From assembly GCA_008694505.1 (NCBI GenBank), contig VZDJ01004378.1, positions 21,778,239 to 21,842,238 of the forward strand: a stretch of DNA of 64,000 nt. Reading direction: 5' to 3'. This DNA is from Cyanoderma ruficeps (Eukaryota; Chordata; Aves; Passeriformes; Timaliidae). Numbering within the stretch: position 1 is the first letter of the stretch; each line of letters starts with the position of its first letter. The notes under the pieces were generated by a model. The model saw nothing but the letters and a program-made list of their open reading frames with translations, ran no database searches and was not told where the DNA came from. Position numbers and translations under genes: made by a program. Below are positions 11,054 to 24,440 of the stretch, piece after piece.

Positions 11054-12847
11054 CTGAAAGGCAAAGACAGATAAAAAAGTATAAAAATAAAAATCAATAT
11101 TAAGGATTTCCCTTCCCTTTCTAAAGTGTCAGTGAAATGATAGCAAAACCTACTAACAGGTAAGACACCCCTCAGTGTGGGAGAGGTTACTGGAGAGGTA
11201 TTAACCCAAGCATGGAACAGTGTAGGCTGCCAGTCTTACAACTGATTTGAGGCTCAAGATCTCACAAAGACCAATAAAAGGACTCGTAAAATGGCAAGTA
11301 ATCAATTAAGATGAGAAAAGCTCCACTGATGTATGTTGTATTTATTGAGCAAAATAATATTACTGGTGCCAGTAAAATGAGAATTTTCTAAATGGAAATA
11401 CAGTCTATCTTACAGAAAAATTTACATATGAGCTAAAATGGGAAAGAAGTGCAATTCTGAAAGGATAGAATTCCCGGAATAAATTGCCAAACATAATTTT
11501 CTGAATGAATGGCAACCATATCTCATGAAAAGTTAAAATTGACATTTCATTCATTACAATTAAATCTCGTTTTACAGAGGTGAAATTGAGCTGTGATAAC
11601 TATTAAAGAGAAATAGGACTTTTTATAATGGCTGCATTTTCTGACCTATTGAGATGCACCACACAATTAAGATTTTTTAACGGTTGCCGCTTTCTTGTTC
11701 AATTCAGATAATACAAGACAAAATAAAAAAGGAGTGAGACTGTAGATTCTTTTTAATACTTCAAAAAGCATGATAAGCTGGGCTTCTCTCATCTCAATGC
11801 TGCAAATTAACTTTAAGTCTGACCATATATACTCTCAGCCTAGTTGTTTTGATCCCTACTTTGAGCAGGCAGAACTCTGCAGCACAGCATGACTTACAGT
11901 GGCAACAATAAGAACTCAGATACGAGAATCTTACTTTTTCCATCGTCGGGTGGCTTTTTTCCCTGAAAATTGAAGATAACTCTTAAAATAGGCAAAAGCT
12001 GGAGAGTTTGAGCTCTGATGGTTTCATTTCCCTGAAGAAGTACTCAAATACATATATACACACAGACACAGGGGGATGTGTGCATGTGTGTGCAAGTATA
12101 TCTGCATACAACTATAGAAGCAGAGATTATCACATCACACAGGCTAATTTGATAAGCATCACACAGTGCTATTTGATATAGCACTTTAGATTGTTTAAAG
12201 GCATGCTGGGAAAAGAAGAAGTCTGATACTGAGGCTGGGTCTGAATGATAGAATATGAATTATATTCACTTCATGTTCGCCTTCTTCAAATTACAAACCA
12301 GTGTTTTATGTTCCATTTACATTCCAGATTTGGAATCACCATGGAAACAAAGTACCATGAGAGAAAGCTGCACAGTCATGTTATAAGCTTTCTTAAAACA
12401 TAGTCACAGTTAATTTAGATTTTTAAAAATTATTTTCACTCTACTAATCTGTAAAGTTATTAGAATATATCATATACAAATTTTGATCTTTCCTGCAGAA
12501 AGGAATTTTTTTAGTTCAAGCTACTTTTTTGAAATTAAAATTCCAAAATTGTTACAAAAGCAGCAAAGATATTCCACTACTTAGGTAATAAGGCTGTGTG
12601 CACTTATGCAAGATTCTATCAGAAAACACAGTTATTTTCCAACATTGAATGTACACATTGAAATTATTGTTCACAGCTGTAGTAGCTGATATAAAATTTA
12701 GAGGTGCTGAACAATTTAGGATTTTTTAGATTAACTGATCTGTTGATTAAAACTGAACATATTAACCTAATGGAAACCTCTTATAGTAAACTGACACTAA
12801 TTTTCACTGTGTATGAAGAAAACAACTGACTGAGGCAGGTACAGCAC
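11054..12847 (-). other. PPFIA2 intron, 1.8 kb
   Basis: AT-rich intron. It contains a sequence close to an RFX X-box (12335-12348) and a short CA/TG-rich stretch near 12050-12105. No transposon or exon was recognised. Confidence 0.75.
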
Positions 12848-12994
12848 CTGGCGCAGGATGGCTTCCTTGTTTGCCAGTTCATTTTCCAGCTTGTCATTCA
12901 TGTCATGTATGGAGGTGGATTCTCTCTGAGCACTGAGGTAACGCTTCTCCAGCGTGGTTATCCTTTCTTCCATATCTTCCTTTTGTGCCATTGC
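12848..12994 (-). CDS. PPFIA2: PPFIA2 exon, coiled coil ([20 protein letters not shown]...)
   Basis: This 147-nt exon gives 49 codons in phase 0: [49 protein letters not shown]. The acceptor is tcccattag. The donor CAG|gtgctg is weak: it lacks A at +4 and G at +5. STSIHDMND and ANKEAILRQ match liprin-alpha-2, whereas alpha-1/alpha-3 have ATSVHDLND and ANKDSMHRQ as I recall. The exon is in-frame, so skipping it would not shift the frame. Confidence 0.97.
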
Positions 12995-13611
12995 CTAATG
13001 GGATAGAAAAACCCTATCAGGAACCATGCAGTTAAAATGCTACACAGTTTTATACCAGTTTAATTTTCATGCTAATTGTAGACAGGAGAGTAAGGTATGC
13101 TCAGCAGCAAAACTTCAGTTTTAAAGAGAATTCTTTAGGATTTCTTGTAGCTATGATACAGAATCACAAGATCAGCTAGATTGAAGAAGACCTTTGAGAT
13201 CATCAGGTCTAACCTATGACACAATTCCTCCTTGTCAATTAAACTATGGCACTGATACTATGTCCAGTCTTTTCTTAAAAGCCAGTGTAACAGAAAGATA
13301 ACTAATGCATACTAAAATAGATTCTAGAAGCTGACCATTCACACATATTGAGAAGATCTGCCTAAGAGATTATATACTGAGAAACATCACAAATTTAAGA
13401 GGAGGAAAGAGATGGAAAATTAAATTTTACTTTCATTTATTGAGAGAAAGGAATAAATTTCCAGTACTATTTCTTAATTTAATTTTTCTGTCTCCTGTGT
13501 TCCTGAGTGCTCGACTTCTGCTGCTCAAGTACATTGGCCTCTATCAGTTTGTAGAAGATACCACAGGAACAACAATCAAGAAATATGAGGTGAGTGTGGT
13601 GAATTCCTTAC
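12995..13611 (-). other. PPFIA2 intron, 617 bp
   Basis: A short intron with a degenerate CR1 piece (13152-13290). An exon-like open segment on the opposite strand (13508-13589) begins 22 bp beyond the donor. Confidence 0.85.
13152..13290 (-). mobile_element. Short CR1 LINE fragment, minus orientation
   Basis: The plus strand reads gatacagaatcacaagatc, then agacctttgagatcatcagg, tctaacctatgacacaattc and the ggcactgatactatgtccag segment. This is the reverse complement of a CR1 3' end of the same subtype as 56008-56475. It is old and truncated. Confidence 0.75.
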
Positions 13612-13833
13612 CTCTCTAATGTCTCTCTGATATTTACTGTTCATTTCCTCTGTTTTAATGAGCTCCTTTCTTGTAGTCTCTGCTTCCTGCTCCACCTCTC
13701 CCACCCGAGAAGACAGTGCAGCCAAACGCTCCTTCATCTGTGCCATTTCATAGTTTTGCTTTTCTAATAGCTCCTGAAGTTCAACAACTTGACTGGCTTC
13801 ATCATTTGAGTCTATTGAGCCATTTGATAGGCG
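13612..13833 (-). CDS. PPFIA2: PPFIA2 exon, long coiled coil (RLSNGSIDSNDEASQ...)
   Basis: This 222-nt exon gives 74 codons in phase 0 and is the longest exon here. It starts RLSNGSIDSNDEASQ, runs through LQELLEKQNYEMAQMKERLA and VGEVEQEAETTRKELIKTEE and ends YQRDIRE. The acceptor is gcattaacag and the donor is GAG|gtaagg. A Ser/Asp-rich linker leads into a strong coiled coil. Compared with the human sequence as remembered there are conservative changes (N-EA for T-ET in the linker, TTRKE for TARKD). It was not visible as one open frame from an ATG and was read directly from the DNA. Confidence 0.97.
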
Positions 13834-14915
13834 CTGTTAATGCAGAAGTGACACTGATTAATTATCTTTTAATGTGGGCTCTAGCTAAAGAATTTCTAAA
13901 GCAAAGATTATTTTAACAATTACCAAAGTAACTAGGAAGGAAAAAAACATTTTCATGATAGATAAAACTGGTATATATGAAATAATGGCAGAATATTAAT
14001 TCACATCAATGGATTCCATAATGTGGCATCACAGAGAGATGTAAACACTTGTATTAAGAGCAGAATACTAGACATAAAAAGGTTTAGTTTAGCTTTATGA
14101 CTATTTGAGTACAGACTACAACAATACTTTGAAAAATCACGAAATTGCTTTCATTGGTCTTAACTAAACTTACACAGAATTTAACTTAAATCAATTTAAT
14201 GTCATTTGCAAAATATAACATGCTGCAGACAGCAAACAACATTAATAAATCACAGACTCAGTGTACCAGAAAGTGCTTTCAGTCTGGACAAGATACTGGT
14301 TAAATTTACATTAGAAACAAGTTCTGCTGAAGTAATTTATGTGCTGCTGAAAGCCTTGGTATGAATACAGTTATAAAGAAAAAAAAATCAAGATTCCATA
14401 ACACATGTTGCATTTGGGATATGATCTCAGCAATATGATTTATATTGCAAATAAATGACTTCCAGATAGATGTGCATTCACCAGCAGGACCTGCTGGTAT
14501 TGCCTCATTACAACAGATATTCACATTAACCTTTTCTAGCATAGGCTAAGCCTATGGTTTCATTCGCTCATGTCAAAAAAAAAGGCATAAAGAACAAACA
14601 AAATGAGAAATATTTGATTTGACCTGCAACATGAAAAAACAAAATCAAAGTGCCTAACCTGCCATTAACTTTCTTGATTATGTACAATTTTATTGGCAAA
14701 ATTTATATTATGAAGTACAGGAGCAAAGCATTTTGCTGTAACTATATTTTTAATCATCATACAGAAATATAGGCCCTAAAATGTGCTTATTTGTCCTTCA
14801 GGTGATAATGTGCATTGTTGCCTTGAGTTTTCTGTCTTTTGTCTTTCTATAGAAGTTTCACACACAGCCTTAATGTAAATAATGTCTATTCTTAGAGTGT
14901 TTACATACTTCTCCT

Positions 14916-15121
14916 GTGAGAGAAAAATGATTGATGGTGATGCTCACCATCCAAGTTAAAGGGGTGGTGACCTGTGTAGCCAATCCCTTGACCTCTGTAC
15001 ATATCTATAAATACTAAAGTAAAATAAAGTTAGAGAGAGTTTTTCTACAACAGCCGTGTCCTGAGTCTCTCTCGAGTGTTCCTAAATTGGGACACGCCCA
15101 GCTTCGCCTCACGACGTCGCA
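14916..15121 (+). mobile_element. Probable LTR, 3' portion, 5' end unresolved
   Basis: A TATA box TATAAATA (15006-15013) is followed closely by AATAAA (15023-15028). Next comes a CpG-containing, pyrimidine-rich R/U5-like stretch (gtgtcctgagtctctctcg ... acgacgtcgca) that is unlike the surrounding intron and ends in CA. This order is typical of a small retroviral LTR in plus orientation. A candidate start at TGTGAGAG (14916) is tentative, since I found no matching target duplication. An 8-bp inverted repeat (gatggtga/tcaccatc) lies inside. Confidence 0.55.
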
Positions 15122-18100
15122 TAGCAATGTATATATGAAAAATTCCTAGCAGGGTCTGAGCAGAATCAGCTTTCGTTAGCACTTTGTTTTTATTGTCAAA
15201 ATGTACTTTTACAGAAATCTTCTAGCACATTTTAAGAACATTATTTAATGGCTTTAACAGCATTCTTTTCTCAATCAGCCATAAAATGAACCCAGATCAA
15301 TATCACCTGCCCCACTGTTCATCACTAAATAAAATTACTTTAAAAATTCACTACATCAAGTAACTCAGTTCCAATGTTGTTTTCTTTATACTACCTAATT
15401 ATATTTTAGATATTTTATGTTAACTGCTGAACTGTTGTTGATCTACTTTCAGGACACCATGGTAAGACGACCACAACAAATCAAAAACTTTTTTACACTT
15501 AGTTTGATATTTTGAAAGTGGTCAATTAGTCTGCTTGAAACAAAATGCAATTAATATGCAGCAGTCACAAACTAAATAGTATCCAAATACTCAAACAGGA
15601 TAAGGCAACCAAACCACCATACTTCAAAAATTTAAGATAAAGTTTATATCTATGACAATTATAATCTATTTTATTCAGCAATTTTAGCAGTTTTCACATG
15701 TTAGCAGTTTTTATCTTACATGGAATTTGCCCTACTGCTCTATGAAGAGCAGTCCAGAAATGCTGCAAGGTTATAATCAGCCAAATACCAAATCTCAAAT
15801 GCAATAAACGGCATTTGTTCATGTACCTTATGTGACATAAACCCAGGTAATTATGAAATGGCAACCTGTGGTATCTGGGAGTACGTTCATTGCAAGAGAA
15901 GTATTCTCCTTTCATTAATGAAGCTTTTTTTTCTTAAGATATTAATAACTAAACCGTATAATTTAAATCTGAAAAACAATTTTTTTCTACTAATTTACTT
16001 AGTATCCAAGATTTCTGGAAGGACAAGTGATACTGAAGTTAGAATTTGTTTCTCACCACTAAACAATGCTGTGATTGACAATACTGTATGGATGTATTTT
16101 GATCTCTGCACATTAACTTCCCTCATAAGTCTTTAATGAACTCTTGTCACAAAGTGCTTTAATTCTAATCATCTTTCCACTTTGCTTTACATTTTTCCTG
16201 TATTCATATATAGAGCTAGCTGGTATTTAAAATTTACAACTTACTAAAAAGTCAACATTTTAATTTTCCTTACTAAATCAGGATAAAAAAAAGCTTTCTG
16301 TAAAGACACAAATAAAATTTTAAAAACTCAGTTTAAAATCTGGTATATTTGGAATTTTGAAGCATACTTTAAAAGTTTACCAAGGAATTTTAACTGACAT
16401 TTTGTCACTTTTATGCCTTGTTATTATTTTAGGATATATCCATTATATGAGTACATCACATACAGCAATCACTTCAAAAGATCACAGGTAGAAAGTTATT
16501 AAGTATTAATTCAAGAAATAACTGATATAACATCCCTCGTTTTTTAAGGAGGGCTTTTATAAACGGTTATGGTAATAATTTCCCTTTTCTCCCATACAAA
16601 AATAGCTTGAACAAGAATGTGAAAATATGCTATCTCAGTAGAAGCAAAAGGCCTTCTGCAGATGATGATTCAAATTCATTTTCTGAATTAGTGAAAGGAG
16701 CAGGAACCACCCATTCTCCAGAGAAATTTCCCATGGAATAAGCTAGAAGGGCAGAACTGCAGCATCTTCTGTCTTATCAATTTTATGAATAATGTCCATG
16801 TTTGATTCTTTCTCTTGTTCTTTCTCTGCCTGAATTTTTTTATCTGGTTGAATTTTTTTGTTTCCTGGTATTCAAGGAGCTTCTTGCTATTGATGCTATG
16901 CATCTATTGCAACACATTGCAATTAATAAATCAATTACAATGTTGGTGCTGTATATTAATTACAAGCCTTTGTAAATAAACTATTAGTTGAATGTTTGAA
17001 ACAATGAAATTAATAGATCTCTGCTAATTATTACCTGAAGCACTAGAAGAAACCTTTTCAGAAAAACATACCCAAAAAATGTTTCAAAATAGACATTCTT
17101 AACATCATATCCCTATACTACCCAAAATCCCCCAAAAATGGAAGAAATAGTGTCAAATTAACTGGGGTGGTGGAAAAAAAGTACTGGAAGTAATCTGAAA
17201 CAATTTGGAATTTTTTAAAGAAGGAATGTTAAAGAAAACTTTCTAACTGGTGAAAACATTCTAGCAGAGAAAAAAAATGTACATGGTCCCTAACTCGGTC
17301 TCAGAAGTTAATCGCCCAGATGAAGTGTTCAACAAATTTCATGATGCTGTCTATCAAAGGTGGTTGTGAAAAAGCTACATAAGTACACACTCCTTAAGTT
17401 CAATTAGTGCACATGAAAGAATCTAAGACCAATGGCTATTTTTCCTCAAAAAAAGAAGTGCGGCAAATAGCTCACATGCTTCAATGCTTTGAGGTTTTTT
17501 TTTTGCTAACTGGTCTACCCAATACAAAGAGTCCATCTGTTTCTATCACATTTACTTATTTAGACTTATTTAGTGCTGCAGAAGGGGCATCATCACACAT
17601 TTTGCCCCTCATCTTTCTTGCCTTTTCCAGATACGGCAGGTACACACAGCTGCAGTCTGTGCCCACCTGCAACACACACTGGGAGGGCCTCTGGCCTCTG
17701 CTCCTGCCCCTTTCCACAGGTTTCTCAGCCACATGAAGGCTGGCATTGGACTGAAAGGCTCAAGAGAAGCTTAAGACATCTTTTCTTGGGCTAGGTAAGA
17801 GAAAACACAGGGATATGAGCAATGACACCTCTACCCAGCAATGCAGCACTTGCATTCCTCCTCTCCTGAGAAGAATGAGGGAAAAAACAACAGCAAGAGG
17901 ATGCCTGATGTGCATTTTTGTAAGCTGGGATTTTTTTGCTTTCTTTTTTCTTATCACATCACCACAATAGACAAATAACTGATATAACATAAATAGCATG
18001 GCTGTTACTGTGGGCTTTAAATATACTTTTCCTTCATATAAAGCTTTACACTCACCCGAATATAGTTAAACAAGACAGGATGAGAAACAGAAAGGATGGA

Positions 18101-21100
18101 ATAATCATCAAGTAAATCTGATGATGGTGATGGTACTAACTATAACAGGTAACACACTGCAGAGACAGGACTGAGGCAATAATAGGGATTAAACAAGAAA
18201 TATTTGGGGGGAGAAGTAAATTTTTTAATTTCTTAAGGCCTGTGGAAATGGAGGAAGAAAGTAAATCAAGATCCAAAAAGCGCAGCAGTAAGACAATCTG
18301 CTGCTCACATAGAAATGGCAGCAGGGAGAAGGCAGCAAATTGGAGTATTACAAATAACCATAAAACCCCCCTATATTGCTGCTTCTCTCTAAATGAGATA
18401 ATAAAAGGAAAAGCAGCTACAGACTAGGTTACTAGAAAAAAACAAGAAAAATGGTAAAAGAAACACCATGAGAAATTGTGAAGAAAGGCTAATCTTACTT
18501 CATTCATAGTCTCTGTTAATCTAATTCATACTGCCCTTTCAATTAAACCCTAGCAGAGCAACACTGGAGGCAAACTAATTGGAGTTACACCTAAGGTAAA
18601 ATAATTAACCAGTAGGGACACCAGTCTACAGAAGTTCTGAAAAGACATGGTAAAATTGTCCCAGGTTATGTAGTCAAGTTCTTTTCCATTTCATTTTGTA
18701 GGAAGCACTCAGGTTCAACTACATTTGTGGTAAAATCTACATGAAAGCCTAGGTTTTTTAAAGCAAATCCCAGGAACAGTAAAAAAGCACCTCCAGGTGA
18801 TATTTTCTCTCTAGCTGTAAAATATCTGACACAAAATATTTGGTTTAAATACTATCCACCAGTAATTAATTATGTATTTTGTGCCAGAATTTAACCTCAC
18901 AGAGTGGTGAGAAGGAAACCAATGACATCTCATGAGGTTATCTCTGAACATCCTGCAGCAGAGATAGGACTCATTAGCGTGACAGAACTCCTCATTTGTG
19001 TCTCTTAGTTTTGGTAGTACAAGCACAGGTGGTTCACAGGATGTCCATATGCACAAGCATTTCCCTGTCAGGGAACTAAATTAAACTCTGTCTAACCATA
19101 AGGTACCTTTGAATAATTGAAAGTAATCTAAAAATTCAGAAGTCTGGTCTTTTAGAATTCCGAGAACAAGTATTTTTATGGTGTAAGTACTGGGTTGTGT
19201 GGTTGGGGTTTTTCTCTGTATGTGTATTCTCCCTTTTTATTTGTGGTTTTTTTTTACTTAAACCCTAAAATTGTGTGCTTTATGTCTACTCTTTACCTGG
19301 ACACTTTCTAAATGGTGAATAACACTAAATGACATTTCTTTTTTAGAGGAGTATTGGTTCACTGCACCATAAATCCCCATTGCGCCATCATCCTTACAAA
19401 ATTTGGAAAATTTTGTCCCAAATCCCAGGGGAAATACAAGATTATTTTTAGCTCTATAGTGATGGAGATGCTCCTTTCAACTTAGAAAATCTTGTCATGA
19501 AGGCCACATCATCAGGGAAGAGACAGAAATACAGTTTACTTCACAGGTCAAATAAACTTACCTGAATTCTACACTATAGGAATATCAAAGGTAAGTAAAA
19601 TATCCACCAAGCTAAATTATACAGGTCATTTACTTTTGTGAAAACAAGAGCAAAAATCAATGCTGCAAACAGTAATACTGATGTTGTTTGAGATGTAAAA
19701 ATAAAAAAGTTACCAGCAGATGCTCTTTACTACAGTGTAGAGTTTTTCCTCCCTATTCCATTCAAATGCCTTGTGTAAAACATTCAAAATAAACTGAAAC
19801 TAACAGAGACACATTGCTACGAAACAGACCAAACACAAAGGACAACTAAACAAGCAAAAGCAGCATGTTCATCATCCATGTAACCAGTGCACAAACTGAA
19901 GTGTGTAAAGCTATGTCAACACCAGTAGCACTAAACCTAAGCTGCCACAGTCATTTCTAAGTGGTTGACTGCCTCTGTGTTTGAAAATCATTCTACTTCT
20001 GTAGGTTGTTTCACACATTTTGGTCTGTGTTCAGGCAATAATCTGATCATTAGAGGTGTCCTCTTCAATTACTCCAAATGGTCTCCAACCTCTAATCAGC
20101 CATCAAATACAATATTCTCTCAACTGAATTTCTTCCCTACCCCACTACTGATGTAAAAATAGCTACCTTCTCTAGCACTTTTCTCTCCAAACATCCTCAC
20201 TTTCTTGCTCTTTCTACCGAGCCATCAAAAGACTCCTAGTTTTGTTAGTAATTTAAAGATTTGGAATGTCTGTTTCCTGATAAGCTTTCAGCTCTTATTC
20301 ATCTTTCTGATGCCTGTGATCATCTGTCCCACTTTAGTCCTTTTGCAAAATGAGGGAGGAGAGAGTATTCACTTGATGGGTGGGCATTTTTTTTTCTTGT
20401 TGCTGGTACCTTCCAAAATGCCTGCCAAATGTTTCTCTTTTACACTATTAGAAGACTTTCTTAGCTCTCACAGACAGAAATAAGTTACTGCTCCTTTACT
20501 GTAAGGGCCATCTAGCTGTTCAAACCAAACTATACACACAAACTCAATCCTCATTTGCCTTGACTAACACCTTTTTCCTAGTAGCCTCCCCATTCCACCA
20601 TTAGAAATTAAGTCCTGGGAACTCCTTGCAGTAAATCATCCATCAGCCAGTCTGTCAGCTATCACAGCACTTGAAATGTGAAATTCCCCTGCAAAATTCC
20701 CCCTTTAAAGCTGTGTTTTAACAGGGTTAATATGTAGTAGCATATAGGAGTTTCTACTAGGTAAAAAGGAAAAGAAACTTTATGAATGAGAGGCACACTA
20801 ATTTGTATGAAAAAAGCAAAGAACTGATTTCTTGACTAAGATCTAAGTCTATTGCTTTATCATTTAAACTATGCATAAGTAATGCAGCTCTCTCTGCTGT
20901 AGCGTGGGGCACTAAGTATTCGTAGACACAGCCATACTAAACTATTAAGCAACACAGTACTTATATTTGCCCCGACTCTTTCTGAAAGAACACTGCATAA
21001 TGTCCTTAGATTCATGAAGGGTTCTGTCCCAGCTGCAGCTTTTATCCATGTTTCCTTTCACTCAACACTCCTCACCTCCCCAGGTGTGTCAAGCCATTAT

Positions 21101-22123
21101 CCTTCATTAAGTCCCCCTCAGCACATGATTCTTTAAGTAGCTTTAGCAAAATTAATCAAGAAGGAGATGATTAGAAAACCAGAAAGGTATCTGCACTGCT
21201 TGTAAACAAACTCATCATCTGCTAATCAAACGTATTTTGTATTTTTTCTCTAATGTAGAGTGTATCTGCTTTGGGGCAAGAATCACAGCTCTCAATAATT
21301 TTTATACATCATATTTATACATACATCCTTCCTTCACTCCTTTCTCTGCCATTTCACTATGCTGCCAGTTGAAAGGAAAGATTTTTTGAATTTATTCATT
21401 CAAAAAAGAGGAGTATATGTTATATAAATTTTTTCCAGTAAAAACTGAAACTGGAAGTTTTCTGCAGTTTTCTATTAATCATACAAAAACATGCATCAGA
21501 AAATCCAGAAATAATCAAGTGCAAAAACCAAACTGATTCTGATGATTGCTCTGAAAGACATTTGCTACTTTTATTAATAGTATTTGATTTGCACTCTGAA
21601 CATTTTAGCCCACTATATTTGCCTTGGCAAAACACCTTTTACTCCTACAGGATACAATGCCTACAATTTTTGTCAATGTTTTCACAGATTTTTGTATTCA
21701 TAACCTACTGATTTAATTTTGAACATTTGATTTAATTATTGTAATACGTGAGTGTTATGAGTAAGAAGAAAAAACATGATTCTTAAATAAGCTAAATGTG
21801 ACAGACTGAGGTTTATTATAAAGCAAAATAGACCCAGATGTTTAGTTCCTGCAAAAAGTAATTACCTATGTGTCTGAACTCCTCATAAAATTTAGCAGCT
21901 GGTCTTCATTGCACCAGAAATATCAGGCTCTTTCACCTATCCTAGTATTCATATCTATTTGCATTTCTTTCTGGTATAGTTCTGAAGGGAATTACCAATT
22001 TCTGTTGGTAAAACTGCCCTTACCATAGGTAGGACCAGTGTGCTTCCAAGGAGAAACACCCTGATTTACACTTCACTTAAATACTTAGCATTTGTGCCTT
22101 CAATGTAACAAAAATCCACACTG

Positions 22124-22201
22124 AAGTGGATTTGTCAAGCAGGAAACTTTATGATACATCCAAAGTGGATTTGTCAAGCAGGAAACTTTATGATACATCC
22201 A
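22124..22201. repeat. Perfect 39-bp tandem duplication (two copies)
   Basis: The unit beginning AAGTGGATTTGTCAAGCAGG and ending ATGATACATCCA occurs at 22124-22162 and again at 22163-22201 with no difference. Identity of both copies points to a recent duplication or an assembly artefact. Confidence 0.95.
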
Positions 22202-24440
22202 TAAGGTATCTTTGAAGATGAAAATAGTCATTCCTCAGGCTAATTAATCTCTGATAAAACTCCATTAACTTCAGCAGAATTACTGAAATGATTTTTTATA
22301 TATTTGAATTAAAATGCATGGAAGACAATTTAGGAATATTCTCCATTATGAGAAAGAAACAAACAAAATACTATTGCAACTGAAAGGGATACTGTAATGG
22401 TGGACATTTAAGGTGTACAACATGAGAAGATCTCCTCTTTTTTAAAGCAAATTTAATACTTCCTAATTGGCATATGATCATTTCTGAAAATACTGTTTTA
22501 CTGAATAATTCAACTTCCATGGTTGTTGAGGAAGCTGAAATAAATACCAGTAGGAAACAATGAGTTTATGTGAAAACAAACTCTTTATTCACAGTATCTT
22601 ATTTTTGGCTGTTCAGTCCCATGGTTGCAGCATCCCTAGTTGCTTCCCTAGATTTCCCAATGTGCACCTTATTCCCTGGGAGTTCTCTCTTTCTTGGCTT
22701 TCGCTTGTGGGGAAAGCAGGCAATTGTCCTTAGAGATTAAATGAAGGATCTGAGGGGCAGCAAGAGGTCACAGATCTAAGTAGGAGAATATCTGATAACA
22801 GAAACAGTTGCATCTTAAGTCCCACAGCAGGTGATCTTTGTCAGGTGTTCTTTGAAACAATTTTTCAGAGTCCTTTAAAGCTCTTCTCTTTGTGCGAGTT
22901 GGCCGTTTTGCAAATTTCTATATTTGTTAGCTTTTAAGTTTATCTTCCCTAAATAATAAGGCATTTATGACGGCCACCAAGGTAAATGTAGAAAGGCAGA
23001 GAGCAGCTAGTGCAGAGGATGCGAATTAGAGTGCACTGGTTGATCTGGTGTCAACAACAGCCTCCTCTTAACTCCCTATCCAGTATGTTTTCATTACTAT
23101 AAGGAGAAAAGTCTAGTAAGCAGAAACCTTTGTTTCAGCTTAACCCAACCAACATAAATTGGTTTTTTTTAGAAAGCATAGAGGTTTTCTGGACATAATA
23201 TTCTAGAAATATTCAATTTAAAAGTGATGATAATAATGTATTACGTTGGATTTCATTCCCCTCATTAGTGTTTAAACACGCAGATTTCTAAAAGGATGTA
23301 CAGTCCTATTTCCACTTAGTTCTGCTTGTAAGCAATGAACCCAATGGCTCAAATCAGAAGATTGACTTGCAAAGAAAGTGAGAAGTCAGAAATTTTCAGC
23401 TAAATAGTGTCGTTGCATTTAAAAGCATAACTGAGTGGGGTGAACACTGTTTACCAAAATTTCACAGATGTATCTGTAAGATTTTGGTGAAAGGAGAGTG
23501 TGGCTGAACAGCATTTGTTTAACTGTGTGTTTCTCAACCATATAGATTACTCAAAGGAAAATACATATAAACTGCAAAATGTGTAAAATTAATGCCTGCA
23601 CTGTGAGCGCACCATTGTAAATTGGATTGACTATAACATACATAATGATGACAGCTATTTTTTCTAAGTATGATTTATGCCACTCTTCATCATATGGCAT
23701 TACACAAAAATGCACAGTTAGAGATGCAAGCAGCAGCTCTCCTCATTTCAGCTGTCTGCCAAATGTTATGTTATGCTATCATATTAATTTAATAATTCTA
23801 AAGCAAGAGAAGAAGATGCTCAACTTGTTTTTTATCAATGTGTAAATCTATGGCTCAGGAGAAAACCTTTTTTCTAAATCAATCTCTACATTTTGTTGTC
23901 TTTCAGCATTAAGCAGAAAATACTTGGCCTGAATTCTATGTATCTATTTCCTACTGAAGGAGTGCTAAGTAGCTGCTCTCTATACAAGCACGGACAAGAA
24001 TTTGAAGAATATCTATAGGCAGCACAGTGAAAAATTACTTTTTCTAGTTTTTAGGTCTCTGTTATCCCCTTAGGGTCTCTTTTTGCAGGAATGTTTGCAT
24101 ATACAACCTTCCACATACATATACATGCCACTACACCTTGCTCTTTTGTATGCAATGTACAAAGCACCACTCAGAAACATATACTACTCATAGCATTATG
24201 CAAAAATTCCATGAAAAGTTTGTTATAAGCTGTGGATCTAACTCAATACCCCATCGAAGACCAAGGACCTGCCCATTTGCATTTGTTTTCCATTTAAACA
24301 AGCTCATTTTTTTGTATTGGTCTCAACAGGCAGACAATACTCTAAATCGACATCCCATTAAATATTCACATTACTAAAATCTAAAGACTGATTATTTATC
24401 ATACGGATTGTTATATTTAATGACAATTAACATTTTATAC

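Larger units (their letters stand above)
13834..24440 (-). other. PPFIA2 intron, 10.6 kb
   Basis: Contents are an LTR 3' portion (14916-15121) and a perfect 39-bp tandem duplication (22124-22201). A segment around 22565-22920 is more GC-rich and could be an old LTR, but I could not bound it. The open frame at 17407-17736 (109 codons) has no splice context or recognisable domain. No further exon was recognised. Confidence 0.65.

Noticed and set aside
17407..17736. 109-codon plus-strand open frame
   Set aside because: Low-complexity composition change midway and no splice or promoter support; taken as chance.
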